A stretch of DNA of 36,588 bases from Methanobacteriota archaeon (GTDB lineage: Archaea > Thermoplasmatota > Poseidoniia > MGIII > CG-Epi1): the NCBI GenBank assembly GCA_002718915.1, contig PBGF01000027.1, positions 8,606 through 45,193 on the forward strand, given 5' to 3'. The notes below the pieces were generated by a model that did not search any database, was not told where the DNA came from, and saw nothing but the letters and a program-made list of their open reading frames with translations. Shown in pieces: positions 25,066 to 33,375 of the stretch (within the stretch, counting starts at the first letter, position 1; the number at the start of each line of letters is the position of its first letter). A program made the translations under genes and the position numbers.

Positions 25066-25605
25066 TTATTTTAGAGTATCGTAAAGTCTGAATGCAGATA
25101 TTACTAAACTGTGTCTTATTATCCCATCATCAATGAAACTTTTAACTTCTTTTACAGTGGCAAGTTCTACTTGTATGTCTTCTCCAGGGTCTAATTTTTG
25201 TTCATCTTTTTTTTCGCAATTTTCAATAATAATTGTATGACACTTATTTGCCTGAAAAGCAGGATTAGGATCAATATGTCCTAAATAGGTAGGATTAGTT
25301 CCTACGTATCCAGTCTCTTCCTTGAGTTCCCTTATTCCAGCTTCTACAGGATTTTCCCCAGTTTCTATTATTCCTCCAGGTATTTCCAATTCTGATTTTG
25401 AAGTTCCAAATCGATATTGTTTTACTAAAACAATCTTTTTCTCAGGAGTTAATGCGATTATGTTAATCCAGTCATTTCCTTCAAGAACGATAAAAGGATG
25501 TTCTTTCCCCGTTCTGGGAGACTTTGCTGTGATCTCCCTCATATTAAATATTCTAAAGTTTCCTATAGGTTTATCTGAAACAGTTTCCCAGTCATTATTT
25601 TTCAA
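25066..25605 (-). CDS. Nudix hydrolase, ADP-ribose pyrophosphatase-like
   Basis: The 179-residue protein has a complete Nudix box, GGIIETGENPVEAG then IRELKEETGY (GX5EX7REXXEEXG), and the N-terminal beta-rich region of ADP-sugar pyrophosphatases (VLVKQYRFGTSKSELEIPGG). Such enzymes split ADP-ribose or related nucleoside diphosphates. The exact substrate is not determined. It overlaps the upstream FKBP gene by four bases (ATGA type), so the two are co-transcribed. Confidence 0.9.
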   Translation of the reverse strand: MKNNDWETVSDKPIGNFRIFNMREITAKSPRTGKEHPFIVLEGNDWINIIALTPEKKIVLVKQYRFGTSKSELEIPGGIIETGENPVEAGIRELKEETGYVGTNPTYLGHIDPNPAFQANKCHTIIIENCEKKDEQKLDPGEDIQVELATVKEVKSFIDDGIIRHSLVISAFRLYDTLK

Positions 25606-26501
25606 TTTATATTTACCATTTCAATTATGAAAATCAAATCCTCTCCGGCGAGATCGGATCCTCCACTTTCTCCGTAAGCCTCTTTTGCAGGAATTCTTAC
25701 TGCTAGTGTTTGCCCCTCATACATTCCAACCATTTTTGAATCAAAGCCACTAATCATACCTTTGCTTCCGTTACAATTATCAGACGGATTACCTGCCTCA
25801 ACACAGCCTATATGAGAAGCTGGTAATGTTTCTATGTGCTTATTGGCATCAGTCACACCAGTTCTTCGATATTGGTAATTATCCCAGATATATTCCATAC
25901 TGCTATCAAATAATTTCGCGTTACTTGCCAATATTCCAGCATAATGTACATTTACAGAATCTCCTATCTTTGTTAAGTTTCCATATTCGTAGTCAGTATT
26001 AACTTCTAGTTTTACTTCAGCTCTTTTTGTGGAATCTCCTCCAGAGACTATTTCCATGTATGCATATAGTAATCCTTCAGCAGATGAGGGCGTTTTTACA
26101 TTAATAAGTAGTGGTTTTCTAGCATCCTTGTTTAGCATAATTGTTTGAAATCCGCTTTCAACATCAATAGTGAAGCCTCCATTATTTGATTTAGTAGAAA
26201 TTGTGAAAGTATCTGTTACTGAACCGCTATTCTTGACTAAAAGTACAAAATCCGTTTCACCACCAGGTTCGGCATTATGATTATTTGTAACTAATTCAGC
26301 TTCAACTCCATATGTTGGTTGATTAGTAGTTTCTTCAGTATCTACCATTGATGTAAGATATAATCCACTACCTATTAGAATAACAACAAGTAAAAGAGCG
26401 ATGAGAGCCGGTTTTGAATCTGGCCTTGAATTATCGATGTTTCCATCTCTATAATTTGCCTGCGGTTTGGACTTTTTCTTGCGACTTGATCTCTTCACCA
26501 T
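25602..26501 (-). CDS. Membrane-anchored FKBP-type peptidyl-prolyl isomerase
   Basis: The 299-residue protein has a basic N terminus (KRSSRKKKSK), one membrane helix (about 33-52), an Ig-like/NEW3-type domain (about 65-165) and a C-terminal FKBP domain (about 175-299: GDSVNVHYAGIL, LFDSS, MISGFDSKMVGMYEGQT, IPAKEAYGESG). The FKBP domain has a ~45-residue insertion after LFDSS containing two Cys (about 231 and 242), which may form a disulfide outside the cell. A role in folding secreted proteins is inferred. Confidence 0.88.
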   Translation of the reverse strand: MVKRSSRKKKSKPQANYRDGNIDNSRPDSKPALIALLLVVILIGSGLYLTSMVDTEETTNQPTYGVEAELVTNNHNAEPGGETDFVLLVKNSGSVTDTFTISTKSNNGGFTIDVESGFQTIMLNKDARKPLLINVKTPSSAEGLLYAYMEIVSGGDSTKRAEVKLEVNTDYEYGNLTKIGDSVNVHYAGILASNAKLFDSSMEYIWDNYQYRRTGVTDANKHIETLPASHIGCVEAGNPSDNCNGSKGMISGFDSKMVGMYEGQTLAVRIPAKEAYGESGGSDLAGEDLIFIIEMVNIN

Positions 26502-26538
26502 AATTTCTCTACGAAAATGCCTTAAAAAAAGTTGATGT

Positions 26539-27453
26539 CTATTTTCTATGTTTAGATCTAAAGAAAAAAGCTTTCATCGTATCTTTCCATATATCTGGAT
26601 TTTCTCTAATTCTTCGAAGTGAATATGGATACCAGTCAGGACCGTATGGAATGTAATATCTTACAGCATAACCCTTTGAAATTAACCGTTCCAGAGTTTT
26701 ATCTATCGGCACTCCAGATAAAGCTTGAAATTCACAATTACTTTTTGAATAATTGCTTTCTTCAAGCATTTTCTCAAGATTTTCTATAAGCCAGAGATCA
26801 TGTGTTGCAAAACAAGAATAAATATTATTTTCAATCATCTTCTTAGCGCATTCAAGGTAATTATTTCTTATTTCATCATAATCTTGAAAAGCAATATCTT
26901 TGTCCTCTTTGTATGCACCTTTACACAATCTTATATTGCTATTGGGAGTTTTTAGTAAATCGATATCTGAATTACTTCTATGCATATATGCTTGTAAGAC
27001 AGTTCCACAATTTGGATAATATTTGACGGATTTCTTACACATTCTGATAGTTGCCTCAGTAACTTCAGAGTCCTCCATATCCATTCTAACAAATGTATTG
27101 TAGGTCCTTGCATTATCCAGAATCACACTTAAGTTGTCCCAGCATAAACTTTCATCCACTTTGAGTCCCAGGGCCGTTAACTTGAGTGAAATATTGCAAT
27201 CTACACCAGAATTCGCAATCCCTTCTATTAATTCACAATAAGCTTTTGTTGTTTTTGTAATACCTCTTCTATTTCTAACTTCTTCACCCAGTAAATCTAA
27301 AGTACCTACAAACCCTTTCTTGTTCAGTTTTCTTACTAAGTTAATTCCATCATCTAATTTATCACCAGCAACATATACTGCAGCAATACGACCAACTACA
27401 AATTTGGGCATCCATGGAGCTGTGCTCATAACAATTTTGTTTAGAATACCCAT
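26539..27453 (-). CDS. Proline dehydrogenase
   Basis: The 304-residue FAD enzyme oxidises proline to pyrroline-5-carboxylate. It shows the PutA-type barrel motifs: ISLKLTALGL, VRMDMEDSEVTEATI, VLQAYMHRS, IRLCKGAYKE, FATHDLWLIE and RYYIPYGPDWYPYSLRRIRE with the substrate-binding Arg pair. It is the short monofunctional bacterial-like type. The aldehyde dehydrogenase step is not encoded here. Divergent from icd; AT-rich CATTATAATAATAAA on the minus strand (27489-27475) is a likely TATA region. Confidence 0.93.
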   Translation of the reverse strand: MGILNKIVMSTAPWMPKFVVGRIAAVYVAGDKLDDGINLVRKLNKKGFVGTLDLLGEEVRNRRGITKTTKAYCELIEGIANSGVDCNISLKLTALGLKVDESLCWDNLSVILDNARTYNTFVRMDMEDSEVTEATIRMCKKSVKYYPNCGTVLQAYMHRSNSDIDLLKTPNSNIRLCKGAYKEDKDIAFQDYDEIRNNYLECAKKMIENNIYSCFATHDLWLIENLEKMLEESNYSKSNCEFQALSGVPIDKTLERLISKGYAVRYYIPYGPDWYPYSLRRIRENPDIWKDTMKAFFFRSKHRK

Positions 27454-27492
27454 TATTGCTAATGTAAAAGTGTGTTTATTATTATAATGTAC

Positions 27493-27513
27493 GAGAGCGA
27501 TTTATACAGCTCT
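27493..27513 (+). promoter_or_regulatory. icd promoter with inverted repeat flanking the TATA box
   Basis: AGAGC (27494-27498) and GCTCT (27509-27513) flank TTTATAC (27501-27507), which lies about 24 bases before the icd ATG. The TATA placement implies a leaderless icd mRNA. A repressor bound to the repeat would cover the TATA box, but no regulator is identified. Confidence 0.4.
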
Positions 27514-27527
27514 GCTTAGCACAGATT

Positions 27528-28754
27528 ATGTCCCCTTCGTCAGTTACTTGTGTGAAAGGAAAATTAGAAGTGCCTAATAACCCAATTATTCCAGTAATAA
27601 TTGGAGATGGAATTGGGCTAGACGTGACTCCTGTAGCTACTAAAGTATTGGATGCAGCCGTTTCAAAAGCTTATTCGGGCAAAAAATCTATTTCTTGGAT
27701 GGAAGTTCTAGCAGGTGAAGCTGCCTTTGAAGAAACTGGTGAATGGCTTCCTGAATCAACTCTTGATTCAATAAGAAATCATCTAGTTGCATTGAAAGGA
27801 CCATTAACCACTCCAGTTGGCGGAGGTTTCAGAAGTCTTAATGTAACATTAAGACAAAAGTTGGATCTATTTGCATGTGTGAGGCCAGTAGTTTGGTTTG
27901 AAGGAGTTCCAAGTCCGGTGAGAAATCCAGAAATGGTAGATATGATTATTTTTAGGGAAAATACCGAAGATATTTATGCTGGAATAGAGTGGCAATCTGG
28001 GACCGATGAGGTAAAAAAAGTTATTAATTTCTTACATGAAGAAATGGGAGTTTCCCAGATTCGTTTCCCATCTACAAGTTCATTGGGCGTTAAACCCGTT
28101 TCAAGTGAAGGAACTAAACGATTAGTTAGAGCATCTTTGAATTATGCAATTGATAATGACAAATCTTCAGTTACATTAGTTCACAAAGGAAATATTATGA
28201 AATTCACAGAGGGAGGTTTCCGTGATTGGGGCTATGAAATATCTAGAGAAGAATTTGGGGCTAAGCCATTGGATGGTGGCCCTTGGCATGTTTTTAAGAA
28301 TCCAAAAACAGGCAATGATATTATTGTGAAAGATGTTATTGCAGATGCTATGCTTCAACAAATACTGACAAGACCTTCAGAATATGATGTAATAACTACT
28401 CTAAATTTGAATGGAGATTATATTTCAGATGCATTAGCAGCTCAAGTAGGAGGTATTGGAATAGCTCCGGGAGCTAACATAAATTATGATTCAGGACATG
28501 CACTGTTTGAAGCAACGCATGGCACCGCTCCAAAGTACGCAGGTCAAGATAAAGTGAATCCAGGTTCAGTAATTTTATCAGGTGAGATGCTCTTAAGATA
28601 TTTAGGTTGGAAGGAGGCAGCAGATTTAATTATAGAAGGTATGCAGAAAACTATTGGAGCTAAAACAGTTACATATGACTTTGAGAGGCTAATGGATGGA
28701 GCCAAATTATTGAAATGTAGTGAATTTGGTAATGCCATTATAGAAAATTTGTGA
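27528..28754 (+). CDS. icd: Isocitrate dehydrogenase, NADP type, bacterial-like
   Basis: The 408-residue enzyme decarboxylates isocitrate to 2-oxoglutarate in the TCA cycle. Active-site motifs: [18 protein letters not shown] with the substrate Ser103, [14 protein letters not shown], and [17 protein letters not shown]. The Lys-Tyr in the last block is the NADP-selecting pair of E. coli Icd. The C-terminal ~70 residues resemble E. coli Icd closely ([22 protein letters not shown]), suggesting bacterial origin. The stop overlaps the GTG start of the Nog1-like gene. Confidence 0.96.
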   Translation: MSPSSVTCVKGKLEVPNNPIIPVIIGDGIGLDVTPVATKVLDAAVSKAYSGKKSISWMEVLAGEAAFEETGEWLPESTLDSIRNHLVALKGPLTTPVGGGFRSLNVTLRQKLDLFACVRPVVWFEGVPSPVRNPEMVDMIIFRENTEDIYAGIEWQSGTDEVKKVINFLHEEMGVSQIRFPSTSSLGVKPVSSEGTKRLVRASLNYAIDNDKSSVTLVHKGNIMKFTEGGFRDWGYEISREEFGAKPLDGGPWHVFKNPKTGNDIIVKDVIADAMLQQILTRPSEYDVITTLNLNGDYISDALAAQVGGIGIAPGANINYDSGHALFEATHGTAPKYAGQDKVNPGSVILSGEMLLRYLGWKEAADLIIEGMQKTIGAKTVTYDFERLMDGAKLLKCSEFGNAIIENL

Positions 28755-29716
28755 ATCTTCAAGAAATAAAGAACATTGCTACCTCAGAAGAATTAATAGA
28801 TAGAGCATTACGCAGAGCTTCTAAAGTTGAAGAAAAGGTTAGAAATGCAGATTATAGAGCTAGGTTAACTGCAGTTAGAAAAATACATTCTGTTGCAGAT
28901 AATCTTGCAAATCCGATGATTAGTTATGTCAAGGCTTTTCCTTCTTTTGATACAATTCATCCATTTGACAGAGAAATAATTAATCTTACAGTTGGAGTGG
29001 ATATGTTAAAAAAATCCTTAGGGGCAGTAGATTGGGCTAGGAAAGAAGTTTTGATGATTGCAACAAAATATGTTCCTAAGGCTCGTGCAAGGAAAAGTGC
29101 TGAGAATACAATGAAGATTATGAGTGAAGCTTATACTAAAATGACAAATGTGGTGAGGCAAATATCAAAGAATTTAGATTTTTTAATATCTGCAAGATCT
29201 ATATTTCGTAATCTTCCTAATGTGGATACAGAATCTCCAATAGCAGTTTTTGCAGGAGCACCTAATGTTGGTAAATCAAGTTTAATAGGTTCAGTTTCTA
29301 CAGGCAGGCCAGAAGTCAAAAGTTATCCTTTTACAACCAAAGCAGTTTCATTGGGGCACATAAAGAAAAAATATACAGTTTTACAAGTGATGGATACTCC
29401 TGGTTTATTAGATCGTTCAGATTTGGAAAGGAATGATATGGAGAAACAAGGTATAGCAGCTTTTGATTATTTAGAACCTATTATTGTATTCTTGACAGAT
29501 TTAACAGGAACTTCAGGTTATTCAGTGGAAATGCAAACTAATTTGAGAGATGAATTAAAATTGCGCTATCCAAAATGCGAATGGATTGATGTTTTTAGCA
29601 AAAATGATTTAGAATTTGAAGATAGTGTAGTTTTTGATGACGCAATATCTGTTTCAGCTTACAAAGATGAAGGAATAGATAATTTTAAAGATAAATTATT
29701 GCGTCTTATTCTTTAA
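28751..29716 (+). CDS. Nog1-like GTP-binding protein (Obg/HflX superfamily)
   Basis: The 321-residue protein has a helical N-terminal domain (1-155) typical of Nog1 and a G domain with [12 protein letters not shown] (G1), [13 protein letters not shown] (G2), MDTPGLLDR (G3) and SKND (G4, a variant of NKxD). Eukaryotic Nog1 acts in 60S assembly; the archaeal protein probably acts on the large subunit. The start is GTG (overlapping icd); the 3' end overlaps guaB by 11 bases tail-to-tail. Shorter than eukaryotic Nog1, as usual in archaea. Confidence 0.92.
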   Translation: MNLQEIKNIATSEELIDRALRRASKVEEKVRNADYRARLTAVRKIHSVADNLANPMISYVKAFPSFDTIHPFDREIINLTVGVDMLKKSLGAVDWARKEVLMIATKYVPKARARKSAENTMKIMSEAYTKMTNVVRQISKNLDFLISARSIFRNLPNVDTESPIAVFAGAPNVGKSSLIGSVSTGRPEVKSYPFTTKAVSLGHIKKKYTVLQVMDTPGLLDRSDLERNDMEKQGIAAFDYLEPIIVFLTDLTGTSGYSVEMQTNLRDELKLRYPKCEWIDVFSKNDLEFEDSVVFDDAISVSAYKDEGIDNFKDKLLRLIL

Positions 29717-31139
29717 CTTTCATATCGTGTGTATCTCCTACAATATTTTGTGTATAAGGTGACATTAATTCGATAATAGCCTTTTTGTGATAATCTTTTA
29801 GATTCATACACCCAGTATTGCTTAATGCAGCCTTAATTTTCCGAATGTCTTGTTTGAGTTTTGGTTTCAACCTTCCCCAATTTTGTACAGTTCCTTCTTC
29901 CCCTTCAGCAAAGAATGTCTTTCTAGCAACATGGCCATAGCGATCCAAATTTCTTGCACGTGCAGATCCTTCTCCCCAAGTAGCGATATATTTGATATCA
30001 GGTTCATGAGTTGTCAATTGCATATTCTCATCATATTTTTCGCCTTCAGCTTCAAAGAAGTGATTGAAATATCCTCCCATCATAACAGCATCAGCTACAC
30101 TTAGTGCGATAATCATATTACCTGCATCAGAAACGCCTCCGTCTATAATGATTGAAACGTATTTTCCAGTATTTTTATAATACTCAGTTCTTGCTTTTTC
30201 TACATCTAATAAAGCAGTCATTGGAGCTCTACCTGTTGCCTTTTCTCTTTGTGTAGTACAAATTGATCCAGACGACATTCCTACCTTGATAACATCAGCA
30301 CCATTTTCCATTAGAAATTTCGCTCCTTCATATGTAATCACATTTCCAGCACATATTGGCTTTCCAAGGTTCATAGCATTGTATTCTTTAATCACTTTTG
30401 CGGTGAATTCATTATATGCATCAGAAGTATCAATTACAAAAATATCAGCACCTGCCTTATCACATTCCTTTACACGCTTCTTCCATCCCTTGTGAGTAGA
30501 TATTGCAGCGCCAACTACAATATTATCAACATCTTTCTTGAAGGCTATCTTTACTAAACGATTTAAATCATCTAAAACAACCAGATAATTATTCTTTTGT
30601 AATTCTTTCTTTGCTTCATCTACAGTTATATTTTCGTTATTTGTAACAGGTAATTCACCCTCTTTAGTAATCACTGTCATTATGTTTTCAGCAGGAGTTT
30701 CATTACTTTCTAGATATTTATCGAAGTTAAATAATCCAAGGAAAACATTGTTCCTATCAGTAACGGGTATTTTTGAATGACCATGTTTTTCCACTAATCT
30801 TACAGCTTCATCTATGGTTGCATTGTCTCTTACAGATACAGGATCTTCAACAAATCCCATTTCATATCCTTTTATTTGGTTAATAATTTCGACTTGTTCT
30901 CTAATCGATAGTCTTGCAGGTAAAACACCCAATCCACCTTCTTTTCCCAAAGCAAGAGCCATCTCATAACCAGTTACAGAAGTCATTGCAGCACTGAGAA
31001 AGGGATTGCCTAGTTTCAAATCACCCAAATTAGTTTTTAAATTAATACTATTTAGATTACAATCCTTAGAAGTGTAATCAGTTAAAAGGCTAAATTCACT
31101 AAAAGTCCGTCCTGCTTCTAAAATAACTTTCTTAGCCAT
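29706..31139 (-). CDS. guaB: IMP dehydrogenase, divergent (Tritrichomonas-like) type
   Basis: The 477-residue enzyme oxidises IMP to XMP for GTP synthesis. The barrel is split by a CBS pair (about 95-200). The catalytic loop is GMSSGSICTTQREKATGR (Cys294), not the common GPGSICTTR with VxGVG, and the flap WGEGSARARNLDRYG carries the Arg-Tyr pair. The C terminus (SNTGCMNLKDYHKKAIIELM) and flap resemble the Tritrichomonas foetus type. The ATG follows a TATA-like TTTAATAAATAT (31166-31155) by about 20 bases, so it can be transcribed alone. Last gene of the purine cluster. Confidence 0.92.
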   Translation of the reverse strand: MAKKVILEAGRTFSEFSLLTDYTSKDCNLNSINLKTNLGDLKLGNPFLSAAMTSVTGYEMALALGKEGGLGVLPARLSIREQVEIINQIKGYEMGFVEDPVSVRDNATIDEAVRLVEKHGHSKIPVTDRNNVFLGLFNFDKYLESNETPAENIMTVITKEGELPVTNNENITVDEAKKELQKNNYLVVLDDLNRLVKIAFKKDVDNIVVGAAISTHKGWKKRVKECDKAGADIFVIDTSDAYNEFTAKVIKEYNAMNLGKPICAGNVITYEGAKFLMENGADVIKVGMSSGSICTTQREKATGRAPMTALLDVEKARTEYYKNTGKYVSIIIDGGVSDAGNMIIALSVADAVMMGGYFNHFFEAEGEKYDENMQLTTHEPDIKYIATWGEGSARARNLDRYGHVARKTFFAEGEEGTVQNWGRLKPKLKQDIRKIKAALSNTGCMNLKDYHKKAIIELMSPYTQNIVGDTHDMKVKE

Positions 31140-31172
31140 ATACTCACTTGGAAAGGATATTTATTAAACTAT

Positions 31173-32222
31173 CTAACTTACTTCATGCGGAGTATATATT
31201 TCATTAGTAGTTATTGTTACTCTAACAAAAGTAGTACATTTAGGTAAATCCTTTATTCTTCTTGCACCAACGTAAGAACATGCTGATCTTACACCTCCTA
31301 AAATAGATTGTACTGTATTACTTATTTTGCCTTTATATGGTACTTTCACTTCCTTACCTTCAGGAGCTCTATGTTTAGCTACACCTCCAAAATAGGTTGT
31401 CATAGCTTTTGCGGAACTCATACCATAGAAAATTTTACTTTTTGTTCCATCCTCATTTTCAATCAATTCTCCTCCAGATTCAGCGTGCCCTGCTAACATA
31501 CCTCCTAACATTACAAAGTCAGCACCAGCGGCAAATGCTTTGGCAATGTCGCCTGGAGAAGTACATCCTCCATCAGACATTACATGCCCTCCTAATCCAT
31601 GTGCAGCATCAGCACATTCAGAAATTGCAGATAGTTGTGGATATCCTACTCCAGCCACTTTACGAGTTGTACAAACAGACCCTGGCCCTATGCCCACTTT
31701 AACAATATCAGCACCAGCCAAAATTAATGCCTCAGTCATTTCTCTTGTTGCGATATTACCAGCAATAATAATTTTATCACTAAAATCTTTTCTTACTTTT
31801 CTTACAAATTGCAAAAAATCTTCTCTGTAGCCATTGGCAACATCTAAACAAATATATTGTAAGTTTTTGTGTATTGCCATTTTTCTCCTTAATAATTCCA
31901 TACTCTCTTCAGTGGAGCCAGAAGTTATTGCGATATGGTATGGATCCATTCCATCCTCAATAGCTTTTTTAATCTCTTTAACAGAATAGAATTTTTGCAA
32001 ACACGTCAATAATTTATCTTTTTGTAATTCATTTGCAATACCAAAGGTTCCAGTAGTATCCATATTAGCAGCTACAACAGGTATTCCTTTCCATTCACGA
32101 TCAGTATGTCTGAATTTGAATATTCTAGATAGTGAAACCTCTGAACGAGATTTTAGCGTACTTCGCTTTGGTCTAATCAGAACATCTCTGAAGGTTAGCT
32201 TTAGGTCGTCATCTATTCTCAT
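31173..32222 (-). CDS. guaC: GMP reductase
   Basis: The 349-residue enzyme reduces GMP to IMP with NADPH. It resembles E. coli GuaC along its whole length: MRIDDDLKLTFRDVLIRPKR, STLKSRSEVSL, ICLDVANGY, IVKVGIGPGSVCTTR (Cys184), SDGGCTSPGDIAKAF and FYGMSSAKAM. It lacks CBS domains, as expected. The end of the barrel (SILGGVRSACSYVGAR) is typical. A TATA-like AATTTATA (minus strand, 32258-32251) lies about 30 bases before the ATG. Paired with guaB it allows two-way IMP/GMP conversion. Probably of bacterial origin. Confidence 0.95.
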   Translation of the reverse strand: MRIDDDLKLTFRDVLIRPKRSTLKSRSEVSLSRIFKFRHTDREWKGIPVVAANMDTTGTFGIANELQKDKLLTCLQKFYSVKEIKKAIEDGMDPYHIAITSGSTEESMELLRRKMAIHKNLQYICLDVANGYREDFLQFVRKVRKDFSDKIIIAGNIATREMTEALILAGADIVKVGIGPGSVCTTRKVAGVGYPQLSAISECADAAHGLGGHVMSDGGCTSPGDIAKAFAAGADFVMLGGMLAGHAESGGELIENEDGTKSKIFYGMSSAKAMTTYFGGVAKHRAPEGKEVKVPYKGKISNTVQSILGGVRSACSYVGARRIKDLPKCTTFVRVTITTNEIYTPHEVS

Positions 32223-32266
32223 CTTTCCCCTAATGTGTTTGATTCAGCCCTATAAATTGTTTGCTC

Positions 32267-32785
32267 TTAATTTATGTCTTCAGGCTCCATAACCATTACA
32301 TCTTTCAGCTGTCTATATTTTTCATCATAATCTAAACCATACCCAACTACGAATTCAGGTGGAATTTCAAATCCTACATAATCAACATTAAAATCTAGTT
32401 TAGCAACTTCTTTTTTGAATAATATAGTAGCAACAGCTACCGATTTAGGTCCAGAATTTCTTAATCTATTAACCAAAAAGTTTATTGTAAAACCAGAGTC
32501 AATGATGTCTTCTACAATTATTATATCTCTTCCATCAATATCTGCAGAGATATCTTTTCTGAATTTTATAGTTCCTGTCGATGAATCTCCCTCATATGAC
32601 CTTATTTTTACAAAATCAACTTCTATATCTAAGTTAATTTCACGTAGAAGATCAGCCATGAAAACATAACAACCATTTAAAATTCCAACAAAAATAGGTT
32701 TTTTTCCTTTATAATCTTTATTTATTTTGTGTGCTAGTATTTTTACACGTTTTTTAATTTCAGATTCAGAGATTAATAATTTCAT
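32267..32785 (-). CDS. hpt: Hypoxanthine phosphoribosyltransferase
   Basis: The 172-residue enzyme salvages hypoxanthine (and possibly guanine) with PRPP. It shows FVGILNGCYVFMADLLR, VDFVKIRSYEGDSSTG, the PRPP motif IIIVEDIIDSGFT and the base-pocket VDYVGFEIPPEFVVGYGLDYDEKYR, matching the bacterial Hpt type. It lies two bases after apt, so the two are one transcription unit. Confidence 0.95.
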   Translation of the reverse strand: MKLLISESEIKKRVKILAHKINKDYKGKKPIFVGILNGCYVFMADLLREINLDIEVDFVKIRSYEGDSSTGTIKFRKDISADIDGRDIIIVEDIIDSGFTINFLVNRLRNSGPKSVAVATILFKKEVAKLDFNVDYVGFEIPPEFVVGYGLDYDEKYRQLKDVMVMEPEDIN

Positions 32786-32787
32786 GA

Positions 32788-33309
32788 TTAATATTTCACT
32801 ATGGAATGAACATTATATTGGTTTAGTTTTTTTCTTCCTTCTAGAAATTCCAATTCAATTAGAACAACAAATCCACAGATGTTACCTTTAAGTTTAGAAA
32901 TTAGATTACAGGTAGCTTCAGCAGTTCCTCCTGTGGCTAATAAATCATCTACAATCAAAATTTTCTGTTTTTCTTTTATAGAATCTTTATGTATTTCTAG
33001 CGAATCGGTTCCATATTCTAATTCATATGAAATTTGTTCTGTTTTGTATGGAAGCTTGCCAGGCTTTCTTACAGGTACAAAACTAGCATTTAGTTTATCA
33101 GCTATAGGAGTTCCAAATATGAATCCTCTTGATTCGATGCCGACGACAACATCTATTTTTTGATTCATAAAGGGTTCAACCATTAAATCAATTGACTTAC
33201 GTAGCAAATGAATATCTGATAACACTGGAGTTATATCTTTGAATATGATTCCTTTCTTTGGAAAGTCAGGTATATCTCTTATTGCATTTTCTATATCTTT
33301 TGATGGCAT
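32788..33309 (-). CDS. apt: Adenine phosphoribosyltransferase
   Basis: The 173-residue enzyme makes AMP from adenine and PRPP. Motifs: IPDFPKKGIIFKDITPVL, GIESRGFIFGTPIA, FVPVRKPGKLPY, YELEYGTDSLEIHKDSI and the PRPP loop ILIVDDLLATGGTAEA. Full length for the family. It follows the permease gene after 66 bases that hold a hairpin, and it precedes hpt directly. Confidence 0.96.
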   Translation of the reverse strand: MPSKDIENAIRDIPDFPKKGIIFKDITPVLSDIHLLRKSIDLMVEPFMNQKIDVVVGIESRGFIFGTPIADKLNASFVPVRKPGKLPYKTEQISYELEYGTDSLEIHKDSIKEKQKILIVDDLLATGGTAEATCNLISKLKGNICGFVVLIELEFLEGRKKLNQYNVHSIVKY

Positions 33310-33330
33310 AATCTAAGGATATGGCTAGTG

Positions 33331-33355
33331 TCTCTGGACTACTAGAGCCCAGAGA
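33331..33355 (-). terminator. Hairpin between the permease and apt
   Basis: On the minus strand TCTCTGG and CCAGAGA pair (7 bp) around an 11-base loop, about 20 bases after the permease stop. No U-tract follows. It could end or stabilise the permease transcript and separate its level from apt-hpt. Confidence 0.4.
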
Positions 33356-33375
33356 TTATTCCATTTTGCTTAATT

